The notes below the pieces were generated by a model, which searched no databases, was not told the DNA's origin, and saw only the letters and a list, made by a program, of their open reading frames with translations. From NCBI GenBank assembly GCA_963596435.1, contig CAVBMG010000005.1, positions 12,471-76,470 of the forward strand: a DNA stretch of 64,000 nucleotides. Reading direction: 5' to 3'. Made by a program: the position numbers and the translations under genes. This stretch comes from COE1 sp963596435 (GTDB lineage: Bacteria; Bacillota; Clostridia; Lachnospirales; Lachnospiraceae). Position 1 is the first letter of the stretch. Each line of letters opens with the position of its first letter. Positions 26,416-35,436 of the stretch are shown here, in pieces.

Positions 26416-27180
26416 ATGACAATCAATGAAATGAAAGAGAAGAAGAAAGAAAAGGGATATACCTATGCGCAAATGTCTGTCCTGTCCGGCGTGCCTCTTG
26501 GTACAATCCAGAAGATTTTCTCAGGAGAAACGGAAAGTCCCCGTTACGACACGCTACAGGCACTGGAACAGCTTTTCTCTGAAAAATCTACTGTATGTGA
26601 AGAAGCTTCCTATCAGTCTGACAGGAATGGCAGCTATACTCTTGACGACTATTATGCATTGCCGGATGAACAACGTGTAGAGTTGATTGATGGGTATTTT
26701 TATGATATGTCAGCTCCCACCTTCCATCATCAGTCCATTGGAGGTGAGATTCATCGACAGATTGCTAATTATATTCTGGAACACAAGGGAAGCTGCAGAC
26801 CCTTCATTGCTCCTGTAGATGTGCAGCTTGACTGTGATAATAAGACCATGGTTCAACCGGATGTAGGCATCATATGTGATCCCTCCAAAATTAAAAAATT
26901 CGGTATCTACGGTGCACCTGATTTTCTCGTGGAAGTTATCTCTCCTTCTACCAAAAGAAAAGATTATACCTTAAAACTATCCAAATACATGAACGCCGGT
27001 GTACGGGAATACTGGATTCTGGATTATGCTCAGCGTAAGCTTCTTGTATATTTCTTTGAAAGTGAAGCCTGCCCGGTTATTTACGGTCTGGATCAGCCTG
27101 TTCCTGTAGGAATCTATCATGGAGAACTGACCATTGATTTTTCCAATATTCTAAAATGGATCGGAGAAGATCTGGTATAA
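26416..27180 (+). CDS. HTH (XRE)-Uma2 endonuclease-fold fusion protein
   Basis: 254 residues from the ATG at 26416, preceded by AAGGAGG; an upstream in-frame ATG lacks an RBS. Residues 1-60 are a Cro/CI-type helix-turn-helix (TYAQMSVLSGVPLGTIQKIFSGE). Residues about 80-250 are a Uma2 (DUF820) restriction-endonuclease-like domain, with VELIDGYFYDMSAP, QPDVGIICDP (Asp), FLVEVISPSTKRKDYTLKLSKY (Glu-x-Ile and downstream Lys) and REYWILDYAQRKLLVY. The PD-(D/E)XK core looks intact. The biological role of Uma2 is not established; the HTH suggests DNA-targeted regulation or nuclease activity. Confidence 0.85.
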   Translation: MTINEMKEKKKEKGYTYAQMSVLSGVPLGTIQKIFSGETESPRYDTLQALEQLFSEKSTVCEEASYQSDRNGSYTLDDYYALPDEQRVELIDGYFYDMSAPTFHHQSIGGEIHRQIANYILEHKGSCRPFIAPVDVQLDCDNKTMVQPDVGIICDPSKIKKFGIYGAPDFLVEVISPSTKRKDYTLKLSKYMNAGVREYWILDYAQRKLLVYFFESEACPVIYGLDQPVPVGIYHGELTIDFSNILKWIGEDLV

Positions 27181-27204
27181 CACAGTTTTATCACCAAATG
27201 CACA

Positions 27205-27239
27205 AAAGGAGATGAAAGTCCACCACTTTCATCTCCTTT
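27205..27239. terminator. Bidirectional terminator
   Basis: AAAGGAGATGAAAGT and ACTTTCATCTCCTTT form a perfect 15-bp stem with a 5-nt loop between the convergent HTH-Uma2 gene and the 713-residue unknown gene. Confidence 0.92.
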
Positions 27240-27255
27240 ATACACTTTTCGAGGT

Positions 27256-29397
27256 TTATTTCTTAAACAGTTTACCAAAGAATGACTTCTTCTCTTCTGT
27301 CTTTTCCTCTTCAACTGCTGTTTGAGCTTCACCCTCTGTAGTAATTGTTTCTGCTTCTTTTACAGCTTCGCCAATTCCTGCCTTAGGATGTTCCTTCAGT
27401 GCCAACAATGCGTCATAAGCCTGCAGCACGCTCAGGTTCTTCTCTTCTGCAATTTTCTTTGCTGTATATCCTTCAATTGTGATCATACCCATCGGAGGAT
27501 ACTCTGCATTACGTACTGTAGAAGTAAATTCAACAAAGATGCTGCTGTCAGATTTCAGTCTCTTATAATAATGGAGTGCTTCCACGTAGGAAAGCTTGCA
27601 TCCCTGGGTCAGATAAATCATCAGCTCTTCTCTCAGAGGTTCTGAATGCTTCCACTGTTTTGCAATCTCACCCATCAGATGAACGTCTACCAGACACATA
27701 ACATCAGGACCATCTGTTACAGCTGCCACCTTGCTTGCTGCTTCAAACTGCTCCATGAATTTCTCATTGTCAATGCCAGCAGGAGTCAGTCTGCCTTCTC
27801 CGGTTCTGCCACCTTCAAAGCGGTTGGTCACGATCAGATAAGCCAGCTGGTTACGCAGTGTGAATGAACCATCCTGCTCTCTCAAGGTGAAGACAAATGG
27901 CTTCTCACACAGTGCTTCTGTCAACGGCACAGTCATTCTGTTCATCAGTCTGTTGTACTGTTTCTTCTTCTCTTCATCCTGGGCTGTTCTTGCTGCATCG
28001 AAGCGACGTCCTGCTTCCTGAAGCATAACGATCATTTCAGATACTGAACACTCTGCCATATAAGTGATACCTTCATCATAATCTGTATCCAGATGTGATG
28101 CCAGTTCTTCTCTTCTCTCCTTGCTTACTGCATAGGGATTCTCTGTATTTACAAAAGAAATCGGCTCAAAACGGTATTGCGTTGTTCCGTCTTTCTCTAT
28201 TTTTAATGCACTACATTCCTGTGATGTCAGGAATTTCTCCATATCTGTCTCAAATCCTGCGGTCTCCATAAAGAAAGAGAATTTGCAATGGATAGAATGC
28301 AATGTATCATCATCCAGATTGATACTGGTAACACCTACTTGTGCAGCTACCGCCAGAACAGTCTGCAGAGAATGCATCTTATCATTCTTCTTTAATACAC
28401 CAATTGGATAAGTGCCGTCAAATACCGGTAGAAGTGTCGGATTCTCCAGACAATAATTCACTGCATCCTCATATTTTTCAAAGAGATACATCTGAACATT
28501 CTCTTCAGCCAGCTTCAACAGGAACGGTGTACCAAGACAGGTTCTGTAATCACTGTGTCTGGTTCCTAACAGAATATAGACTTCTTCCATATTTGCATAC
28601 TCGCAGATACGGGCTTTGACCTTCTCCTCATTCCATACCGGTGGTGTGAAATATGCACTGATATCCAGCGTTGCAGGATCAAATTCCAGCCAGTAATTAC
28701 GATGCGGCTCTACGATTACCTGAAAATGTCCCTTTACAAACTGCGCCAGCAAGGACAATTTATATTTATTAATTGGCTTTTTATCCGGGTTGTAGCGCAT
28801 AGCACTCTCAGCTGTCAGGAATACTTTAAGAGATTCATAATCATAATCCTTATCATCCTTAGGCTGGCTCTTATCCTTCTTGCGCTTCATGGTCATGATC
28901 TCAAAAGTCTGCTTCTCACCTTCTGCCGGTTTCTTGCGAAAATCCGGTAATTTACCGATGATGAACACTGACTTTGTAAGCATATGTGCTACTGCTTCTT
29001 CCCTGGTGCATCTGTCGATGGACACTCTGTACATGTAATGATAGGAATCCACGATTTCTTTCATTACTCTGAGGTCTTTTGCAGATAAATACTTTTCATC
29101 ACACAATGTTGTCTTAGAACCATTCTCCAAAGTATTGATATGAAGTACCAAACCTGTGATATTCTCATCAAAGATCTGATAAATAACCTCACCCAGCTTA
29201 TCTTCATGATAAGCATAACGATATTCACCATATCTCTTTGCCTTATTTACATAGGCGTCATAATATTCTTTTTCAAAAAATACATGAATAGCATCGTCGA
29301 AGACCTCTTCTTCATTACGCTGCATTACCATGATATCTTTATTCAGCCCTTCAAAAAGGCGTAACTGCCATATTGTTATGTTTGATTTTCTTTCCAC
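27256..29397 (-). CDS. Large conserved-looking protein of unknown function
   Basis: 713 residues, not recognised. It has no signal peptide or membrane segment. Visible features are a lysine-rich patch about 170-190 (MKRKKDKSQPKDDKDYDYE), several alpha/beta segments resembling SseB-like repeats (FLTAESAMRYNPDKKPI, YLFEKYEDAVNYCLENPTLLPVFDG) and a Thr/Glu-rich tail ending in a basic hydrophobic peptide (KKSFFGKLFKK) that could touch membrane or nucleic acid. It is 24 bp upstream of no recognised partner and lies at the distal end of the leftward pheA-ppk-maf run, but 288 nt separate it from the next gene upstream's far end only in part by the small acidic gene. Function is left open. Confidence 0.7.
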   Translation of the reverse strand: MERKSNITIWQLRLFEGLNKDIMVMQRNEEEVFDDAIHVFFEKEYYDAYVNKAKRYGEYRYAYHEDKLGEVIYQIFDENITGLVLHINTLENGSKTTLCDEKYLSAKDLRVMKEIVDSYHYMYRVSIDRCTREEAVAHMLTKSVFIIGKLPDFRKKPAEGEKQTFEIMTMKRKKDKSQPKDDKDYDYESLKVFLTAESAMRYNPDKKPINKYKLSLLAQFVKGHFQVIVEPHRNYWLEFDPATLDISAYFTPPVWNEEKVKARICEYANMEEVYILLGTRHSDYRTCLGTPFLLKLAEENVQMYLFEKYEDAVNYCLENPTLLPVFDGTYPIGVLKKNDKMHSLQTVLAVAAQVGVTSINLDDDTLHSIHCKFSFFMETAGFETDMEKFLTSQECSALKIEKDGTTQYRFEPISFVNTENPYAVSKERREELASHLDTDYDEGITYMAECSVSEMIVMLQEAGRRFDAARTAQDEEKKKQYNRLMNRMTVPLTEALCEKPFVFTLREQDGSFTLRNQLAYLIVTNRFEGGRTGEGRLTPAGIDNEKFMEQFEAASKVAAVTDGPDVMCLVDVHLMGEIAKQWKHSEPLREELMIYLTQGCKLSYVEALHYYKRLKSDSSIFVEFTSTVRNAEYPPMGMITIEGYTAKKIAEEKNLSVLQAYDALLALKEHPKAGIGEAVKEAETITTEGEAQTAVEEEKTEEKKSFFGKLFKK

Positions 29398-29421
29398 TTA
29401 ACTTTACCCTTATCCCTATTC

Positions 29422-29685
29422 TTAGCTTTCTACGATCAGATATCTGCCGTCTCCCACGTCAAATACCTCAGGTGCATCCAGAATATCTTCCTTGCTCTGT
29501 CCTTCCAGATCCACACCCTCTTCATCAAAGTAATCCCATACTTCATCCAGAGAATCTACCACAACCGCCATGCATTCTTCCAGGAAGTCCTCTGCTTCCT
29601 CCGGTGTTTCTGCTACATTCTCAGGAAAAAGCTGTAACTGATTCTCCAAAAAACATTCTAATACTGCATCATCATACTCGTGCAT
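29422..29685 (-). CDS. Small acidic protein of unknown function
   Basis: 87 residues, strongly acidic, with few Lys or Arg. It is predicted mostly helical (ENVAETPEEAEDFLEECMAVVVDSLDEVWDYFDEEG) and ends in a short beta-hairpin (PEVFDVGDGRYLIVES). It lies 42 bp downstream of maf and 24 bp upstream of the 713-residue gene, on the same strand. The regular codon structure and spacing support a real gene. No function is assigned. Confidence 0.65.
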   Translation of the reverse strand: MHEYDDAVLECFLENQLQLFPENVAETPEEAEDFLEECMAVVVDSLDEVWDYFDEEGVDLEGQSKEDILDAPEVFDVGDGRYLIVES

Positions 29686-29727
29686 ATTCTTACCATACCT
29701 TTCTGTACCATAATTTCCAGTACTGCT

Positions 29728-30324
29728 TTAGTATTTGATTCCGGCCTTATCCAACTCCCAAACGAGTCTGCCAACCGGTAAGCCTACTACATTGTTATAT
29801 TCACCACAGATTCCCTTGATATAGGCAGCACATCTGCCCTGTATTGCATATGCCCCTGCCTTGTCCATAGGTTCGCCTGTATCTACATAGGTCTGTATCT
29901 GTTTCGCCGTCATTGGATACATTTCCACATCTGTCTTTTCATGGAAGCTGATAATCTGTCTGCCCTGCTCTTCCAGAATGATCAAAGTAACACCTGTGTA
30001 TACCTGATGCACCTTGCCCTGCAGACTTGACAGCATCCTCACCGCATCCGCCTTATCCTTTGGTTTTCCCATAATTGCGCCATCATAAGCTACAATCGTA
30101 TCTGCTCCTATGATTACTGTACTTTTCTGCCTGCCATGTTCTTTCTCATAGCGTTCTGCCACTTCTCCTGCCTTTTGCAGGGACAGTTCTTCTACAATAT
30201 CTGCCGGCTGCTGTTTTGTAATGATTTCCTCTCCATGCGCAGAAGCAATTTCAAATGAAAGACCTATCTGCTCTAATAGTTCTTTTCTTCTGGGCGACCC
30301 GGATGCTAATACAAATTTTACCAT
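29728..30324 (-). CDS. maf: Maf-family nucleoside triphosphate pyrophosphatase
   Basis: 198 residues, the usual size. It opens VKFVLASGSPRRKELLEQIGL and has the catalytic region VIIGADTIVAYDGAIMGKPKD. DKAGAYAIQGRCAAYIKGICGEYNNVVGLPV follows. Maf proteins hydrolyse dTTP, UTP or modified nucleotides to monophosphates; the QGRCAAYIKGI stretch is the dTTP/UTP-type form. It is cytoplasmic. It follows ppk by 38 bp in the same leftward run. Confidence 0.93.
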   Translation of the reverse strand: MVKFVLASGSPRRKELLEQIGLSFEIASAHGEEIITKQQPADIVEELSLQKAGEVAERYEKEHGRQKSTVIIGADTIVAYDGAIMGKPKDKADAVRMLSSLQGKVHQVYTGVTLIILEEQGRQIISFHEKTDVEMYPMTAKQIQTYVDTGEPMDKAGAYAIQGRCAAYIKGICGEYNNVVGLPVGRLVWELDKAGIKY

Positions 30325-30362
30325 AATATGCCGTACCTTTCCAGTCTCTGTTATCTCTTTCT

Positions 30363-32534
30363 TTACTCTGCCTCAATATGAGTCTCCGGCTTGAATACTC
30401 TTGCCTGCTGTTCATTCTTGTGATTATGTGCAGCAGCCATATATTCTTTACAGAATTCTTCCTGTGCATTGCACAATACCTTACCGCGCTTGTCTACCTT
30501 TTCATAGGTTCCATCGGGCTTTAACAGCTGCGCTTTCACCGTATCTCTCATCTGCACATCCAGGATATGCCATACCTTTTCTTTCAATTCAGGGTTCAGC
30601 ACAGGGAAGAGAATCTCTACACGACGCTCCAGATTTCTTGGCATCCAGTCAGCACTTCCCATGTACAATTCGGGATTACCGCCATTTTCAAAATAGAAGA
30701 TTCTGGCGTGTTCCAGGAAATTACCAACAATGGAACGCACGGATATATTATCATTCGTTCCTTCTACTCCTGTTCTCAGACAGCAGATACCACGAACGAT
30801 CAGATCAATCTTTACACCTGCTGCCGCTGCTTCATACAATGCTCTGATGACATCCGGATCACATAGCGAGTTCATCTTTGCAATGATATGTGCCGGTCTG
30901 TTCTGCTTTGCATTGTCTTTTTCCCTGTTGATCAGATATAAGAACTTATCCTTTAACCACAGCGGTGCCAAAGCAAGGTGATTCCAGCTAAGCGGTTCTG
31001 AATAACCGGACAGCATGTTGAATACTGCGGTTGCATCCTCTCCTATTGCTTCGTTACAGGTAAGAATACCACAGTCTGTATACAATTTGGCTGTAGAATC
31101 ATTATAATTACCAGTTCCCAGATGGACATATCTGCGGATGCCCTCTTCTTCTCTTCTGACAACCAGTGTGATCTTACAGTGGGTCTTTAGACCAACCAGA
31201 CCATATATTACATGACAGCCTGCCTTTTCCAGCTTCTTCGCCCATACAATATTATTCTCTTCATCAAATCTGGCCTTTAACTCGACCAGTACAGTGACCT
31301 GTTTACCGTTCTCTGCTGCCTGTGAAAGTGCTGCAATAATAGGAGAATTGCCACTGACACGATACAGCGTCTGCTTGATTGCCAGTACTTCCGGATCTCT
31401 GGAAGCCTGCTTAATGAAGTCTACGACCGGTGCAAATGTCTCATAAGGATGATGCAGCAGAATATCCCTTTGTCTGATCTCATCAAAAAGGTTACAGTCA
31501 GGTGTCAGTCCATCTACCGGCTGTGGAACATAAGGTGGTGTCTTTAAATGGTCAAATCCACTCATACCATACATTTTCATCAGGAAAGTCAGATCAAGCG
31601 GACCTGGAATTTCATAGATATCCTGTTCTTCTACGCAAAGCTCCTTCTGGATAAATGACAACAGTCTTTCGTTGATTCCATCCTCTACTTCCAGACGGAT
31701 GACCTGTCCCCATTGTCTCTGCTTTAACTGCTTCTCAATTTCCTTGAGCAGATCTGCTGCTTCCTCTTCTTCCAGGGAAAAGTCAGCATTTCTCATAATT
31801 CTGAACGGATATACACATTCGATATCATAATTCAGGAAAAGCTTATCCATATTGCGTTCAATGATCTGTTCCAGCAGAATCACACGCTTGCAGCCATCTT
31901 TGCCATCTGGCAGACTGACGATTCTTGGAAGTACGCTCGGTACCTGTACTGTCGCAAATTCCAGTTCTTTTGCAGCAGCAGAACGCTTGAACAAATGCTT
32001 CTTTAATACACTGTTATTCTCTTTACGTGACACCAGTGCACCAAGATTCAGGGATTTATTACGAATCAATGGAAAAGGTCTGGAAGAGTCCACTGCCATC
32101 GGTGTCAATACGGGATATACATTATCCTGAAAATAACGGTCTACGAATTTCTTGTCCTCTTCCTCCAGTTCCTCATGCTTCTCGATTACCTGTAATCCAT
32201 TCTGTCCAAGCAAAGGAATCAGCGAACGGTTATATGTAGAGTACTGCATATTGACCAACTCATGAGTAGCCTTATTCACTGCCTCCAGCTGTTCCTGTGC
32301 AGTCATTCCTGCAATGTCCTTCTTCTTATATCCGGCATTTACCATATCTTTAAGAGATGCCACACGCACCATAAAGAATTCATCCAGATTAGATGCCGTA
32401 ATACTTAAAAACTTCAGTCTCTCAAATAACGGCAGCGACTTATCTCTTGCCTCTCCCAATACTCTATGGTCAAATGCTACCCAGCTCAATTCCCTGTTGT
32501 AGTAATATTCCGGTCTGCTATAGTCAATCTTCAT
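30363..32534 (-). CDS. ppk: Polyphosphate kinase 1
   Basis: 723 residues. It has the PPK1 N-terminal domain (RELSWVAFDHRVLGEARD), a head domain, and two PLD-like catalytic domains. The phosphohistidine lies in YVHLGTGNYND, and KTHCKITLVVRREE holds a second active-site His. ARFDEENNIVWAKKLEKAG and GSADWMPRNLERRVE are further family motifs. It makes polyphosphate reversibly from ATP. It is 16 bp downstream of ppx, a classic pairing of synthesis and degradation. Confidence 0.97.
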   Translation of the reverse strand: MKIDYSRPEYYYNRELSWVAFDHRVLGEARDKSLPLFERLKFLSITASNLDEFFMVRVASLKDMVNAGYKKKDIAGMTAQEQLEAVNKATHELVNMQYSTYNRSLIPLLGQNGLQVIEKHEELEEEDKKFVDRYFQDNVYPVLTPMAVDSSRPFPLIRNKSLNLGALVSRKENNSVLKKHLFKRSAAAKELEFATVQVPSVLPRIVSLPDGKDGCKRVILLEQIIERNMDKLFLNYDIECVYPFRIMRNADFSLEEEEAADLLKEIEKQLKQRQWGQVIRLEVEDGINERLLSFIQKELCVEEQDIYEIPGPLDLTFLMKMYGMSGFDHLKTPPYVPQPVDGLTPDCNLFDEIRQRDILLHHPYETFAPVVDFIKQASRDPEVLAIKQTLYRVSGNSPIIAALSQAAENGKQVTVLVELKARFDEENNIVWAKKLEKAGCHVIYGLVGLKTHCKITLVVRREEEGIRRYVHLGTGNYNDSTAKLYTDCGILTCNEAIGEDATAVFNMLSGYSEPLSWNHLALAPLWLKDKFLYLINREKDNAKQNRPAHIIAKMNSLCDPDVIRALYEAAAAGVKIDLIVRGICCLRTGVEGTNDNISVRSIVGNFLEHARIFYFENGGNPELYMGSADWMPRNLERRVEILFPVLNPELKEKVWHILDVQMRDTVKAQLLKPDGTYEKVDKRGKVLCNAQEEFCKEYMAAAHNHKNEQQARVFKPETHIEAE

Positions 32535-32550
32535 ATGCTACTCATCCCCC

Positions 32551-34098
32551 TTATATATTGCTCTTTTTCTGTTTTACAATGGGCTTGATATTATATACTT
32601 CTTCAAACAGCTCTGCATTTCTTGCAAACATGCTTAATTCCAGCGTCATATCAGCATTAGATTCGACTGTGATAATAATAGAATCGTCTTTTAATGTCGT
32701 CTTTACATTATCACATTTCTCACGATGACTGATATCCAGTCCATCCGCCAGACGTATGATTGCTGTCAGCTTGGCTATTTTAAGAAAAGACTCCTTATCC
32801 AGTGTCGTTACCCGTCCTACTGTTTCGTAATACTCAAAAGGTTCTGTTGAATACTTTACGATATTAGCTACAATCTCTCTTTCCAGGTGAGACAATCCGA
32901 TCATCTCTGTCGCCATCACAATATTATAGGAACTCTCACCCACATTGGTCAGGCTGATATATCTGCCGCATTCATTCAGAATTGCAGCAATCTGCAACAA
33001 CAATCTGTCTCTTTTATTCAGACCATGCACTTTCTTGAGATGGTCATACAAGGTCAGTGCGATTTCTTCTCTTTCTCTGGTGCTGCGTTCTCCACTGTGA
33101 TACCTCTTATTAATATCCCTTGCACATGCCAGAATATCCTGTTCAAAATTATGTGATACAGATAATACTTTATTCTTCTCCGCATATTCATATGCAATAC
33201 CATCACACAGACTGACACCAGGCGCCCACAGTGTCTTAGCTCCCAGTACTTTCATCATATGCTTGATCATGATAGCTGATAAGTACAAAAGTGATGTATT
33301 CTCAGCTGGAATTCCCAAAGCTGCTGCTATTTCCTGGGAATTTCTCTGTTTTAATCTGCTTACAAATTCCTGGAAAGTCTGTGCATCCACATGACCTTCC
33401 TTGCCGGATTTAAGGATTCCCTTCTGCAGGATCAATGACACATAATCATCTACCAGAATGATATTTTCAATGGTTCTGTCACCAACGAACATCTGCTTAA
33501 AGCTCTGGAGACGGTCAATTACCATTTCCTCTACGATTTCTTCAAGCTGATAGGTCTTATAGGACACCTTGCTCAATTCTTCTCTCATACGCAGAACGCC
33601 GGGACGAATATTCTGTGTCGTAACCAGTGAGTCTTTATCAAACAAGGAAAGCTGTATGCTGCCTCCACCTATATCAATAAAAGCGGTTCCCTTCTCAATG
33701 ATATTCTGGAAATCCCGACCTTTGGATGCCACCGATTTATAATCAAGGAATCGTTGCTCCGAATTGCTCAGTACTTCCAGCTCAATACCCGTTCTGGTAC
33801 GAATCTGATCCAGCAGGATCAACGTATTCTTCGTTTCTCTGATGGCACTCGTTCCATAGGCACGGTATGCATCTACTTTATAACTGTTCATGATCTGTAT
33901 AAACTCACGCAATAATCTGCACAGCTCATCCATACGTTCACTGCTGATCTTACCCGTCAGATAAGAGTCCGTTCCAAGCTCAATCCTGTGACGGATGCAG
34001 TCGATTTCTTTTATTCCATTCTTTGAAGATATCTCAAATATCTTCATGGTCAGTTCATAGGAACCTACATCAATTGCGGCAAAGGTCTTATATGCCAT
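32551..34098 (-). CDS. ppx: Ppx/GppA exopolyphosphatase
   Basis: 515 residues. Actin-like ATPase folds appear as AAIDVGSYELTMKIFEIS near the start and AFIDIGGGSIQLSLFD (about 140-155), with YGTSAIRETKN. Residues about 310-505 carry an HD-like C-terminal domain. It cuts terminal phosphate from polyphosphate and may also hydrolyse pppGpp. It overlaps functionally with ppk, the next gene 16 bp downstream, and is 27 bp after the DUF815 ATPase gene. Confidence 0.93.
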   Translation of the reverse strand: MAYKTFAAIDVGSYELTMKIFEISSKNGIKEIDCIRHRIELGTDSYLTGKISSERMDELCRLLREFIQIMNSYKVDAYRAYGTSAIRETKNTLILLDQIRTRTGIELEVLSNSEQRFLDYKSVASKGRDFQNIIEKGTAFIDIGGGSIQLSLFDKDSLVTTQNIRPGVLRMREELSKVSYKTYQLEEIVEEMVIDRLQSFKQMFVGDRTIENIILVDDYVSLILQKGILKSGKEGHVDAQTFQEFVSRLKQRNSQEIAAALGIPAENTSLLYLSAIMIKHMMKVLGAKTLWAPGVSLCDGIAYEYAEKNKVLSVSHNFEQDILACARDINKRYHSGERSTREREEIALTLYDHLKKVHGLNKRDRLLLQIAAILNECGRYISLTNVGESSYNIVMATEMIGLSHLEREIVANIVKYSTEPFEYYETVGRVTTLDKESFLKIAKLTAIIRLADGLDISHREKCDNVKTTLKDDSIIITVESNADMTLELSMFARNAELFEEVYNIKPIVKQKKSNI

Positions 34099-34125
34099 AT
34101 AATCACCCCTTTTATGATTCTGTTA

Positions 34126-35418
34126 TTACTGCTTGCCAGCCAGATAATCAATAAACTGCTGCGCTGTTCTTCCAGAAAGTCCTCCATGGGATAATTCCCA
34201 CTTATTTGCTTCTAACAAAAGTTCGTCCTCTGACATCTCTATATTATTTCTGGCAGCCAGTGCTTTCACGATCTCCTGGAATTCCTTCTTGTTTGGTGCG
34301 CAGAAGAAGATAGATACACCAAAACGTGCTACCAGTGAAAGCTTCTCCTGTACTGTATCTGAAGCATGCAGATCATCTCTACGTTCTTCCTTATCAGAAA
34401 ATTTCTCCCTTACCAGATGTCTTCTGTTGGAGGTTGCATAGATCAGTACATTGTCCGGCTTTACTTCCAGTCCACCCTCAATAATAGCTTTCAGATATTT
34501 ATATTCAATTTCAAATTCTTCAAAACTCAGATCATCCATATAAATGATAAATTTATAGTTTCTGTTCTTGATCTGCGCGATCACATCATTGAGATCCTTG
34601 AACTGATGCTTGTACACCTCGATCATACGCAGTCCCTGATCGTAATAGCGGTTGATAATACCCTTGATACAGGAGGATTTACCAGTACCTGCATCACCAA
34701 ACAACAGGCAGTTATTTGCAGGTCTTCCCTGTACGAATGCCTCTGTATTATCAATGAGCTTCTGCTTTGGAATCTCATAGCCAACCAGATCCTCCAATTT
34801 CACATGGTCGATATTCTTGATTGCCTTGATCTCCATTTTCTCTCCTTCAGGATGAGATATACGGAAGGATTTATTCAGACCAAACTTACCTACACCATAT
34901 CTGGCATAGAATTCTGTAATGATCTGTTTGATAGCCTCTGCACTGTCTGCATGACCGATTTCTCCTGCTACTTCACAGATACGGTCTCTGATTCTGGAAT
35001 TGTACACATGGCTCTTCTCATGATTGCCTTCAAAATGTCTGATATATGCAAGGGTATCCTGTCCAAATTTATCTCCCATCTGTGTGAAATCATAATCGAT
35101 CAGTTCCTTGATAATTGCAAAATCATGTAATGCCACTTCATTTAATGTGCCCTGCTGCTCTCCCCTGATCTCGCTGCCAAGACTGTACGCATTCTCATCA
35201 TTTACCAGCAGATTGGCAATATAGCAGTGCCACAGATTCCCATAAAATCCATGATGTGCAGCCTTGTCCAGCATCGTATGGATACATTCAAAGAACAAGT
35301 CCTCTCTGTCCTCCAGATTATAATAATCGTCATCAAAATGCTCCATAAGCCATGCCATATCTGACAGCAGCTTATCCTGTTTCAGATTACGATATACGAT
35401 CAGTTCCTTTATTCTCAT
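34126..35418 (-). CDS. DUF815-family AAA+ ATPase
   Basis: 430 residues. It has Walker A LLFGDAGTGKSSCIKGI (about 237-250), Walker B FIIYMDDLSFEEFE, a sensor-like YATSNRRHLVREKF and an arginine-rich segment before it. The C-terminal GLSGRTAQQFIDYL is a lid helix. The N-terminal 200 residues are helical and specific to the family. DUF815 proteins are DnaC/ClpX-like AAA+ ATPases of unestablished role. It sits 18 bp after pheA and 27 bp before ppx in one leftward run. Confidence 0.9.
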   Translation of the reverse strand: MRIKELIVYRNLKQDKLLSDMAWLMEHFDDDYYNLEDREDLFFECIHTMLDKAAHHGFYGNLWHCYIANLLVNDENAYSLGSEIRGEQQGTLNEVALHDFAIIKELIDYDFTQMGDKFGQDTLAYIRHFEGNHEKSHVYNSRIRDRICEVAGEIGHADSAEAIKQIITEFYARYGVGKFGLNKSFRISHPEGEKMEIKAIKNIDHVKLEDLVGYEIPKQKLIDNTEAFVQGRPANNCLLFGDAGTGKSSCIKGIINRYYDQGLRMIEVYKHQFKDLNDVIAQIKNRNYKFIIYMDDLSFEEFEIEYKYLKAIIEGGLEVKPDNVLIYATSNRRHLVREKFSDKEERRDDLHASDTVQEKLSLVARFGVSIFFCAPNKKEFQEIVKALAARNNIEMSEDELLLEANKWELSHGGLSGRTAQQFIDYLAGKQ

Positions 35419-35436
35419 TGTAATTATGCCTCTTTT

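Noticed and set aside
26416..27180. Part of a defence island (Uma2 with Rpn)
   Set aside because: The two nuclease-fold genes are 11 kb apart and unlinked to any known defence gene.
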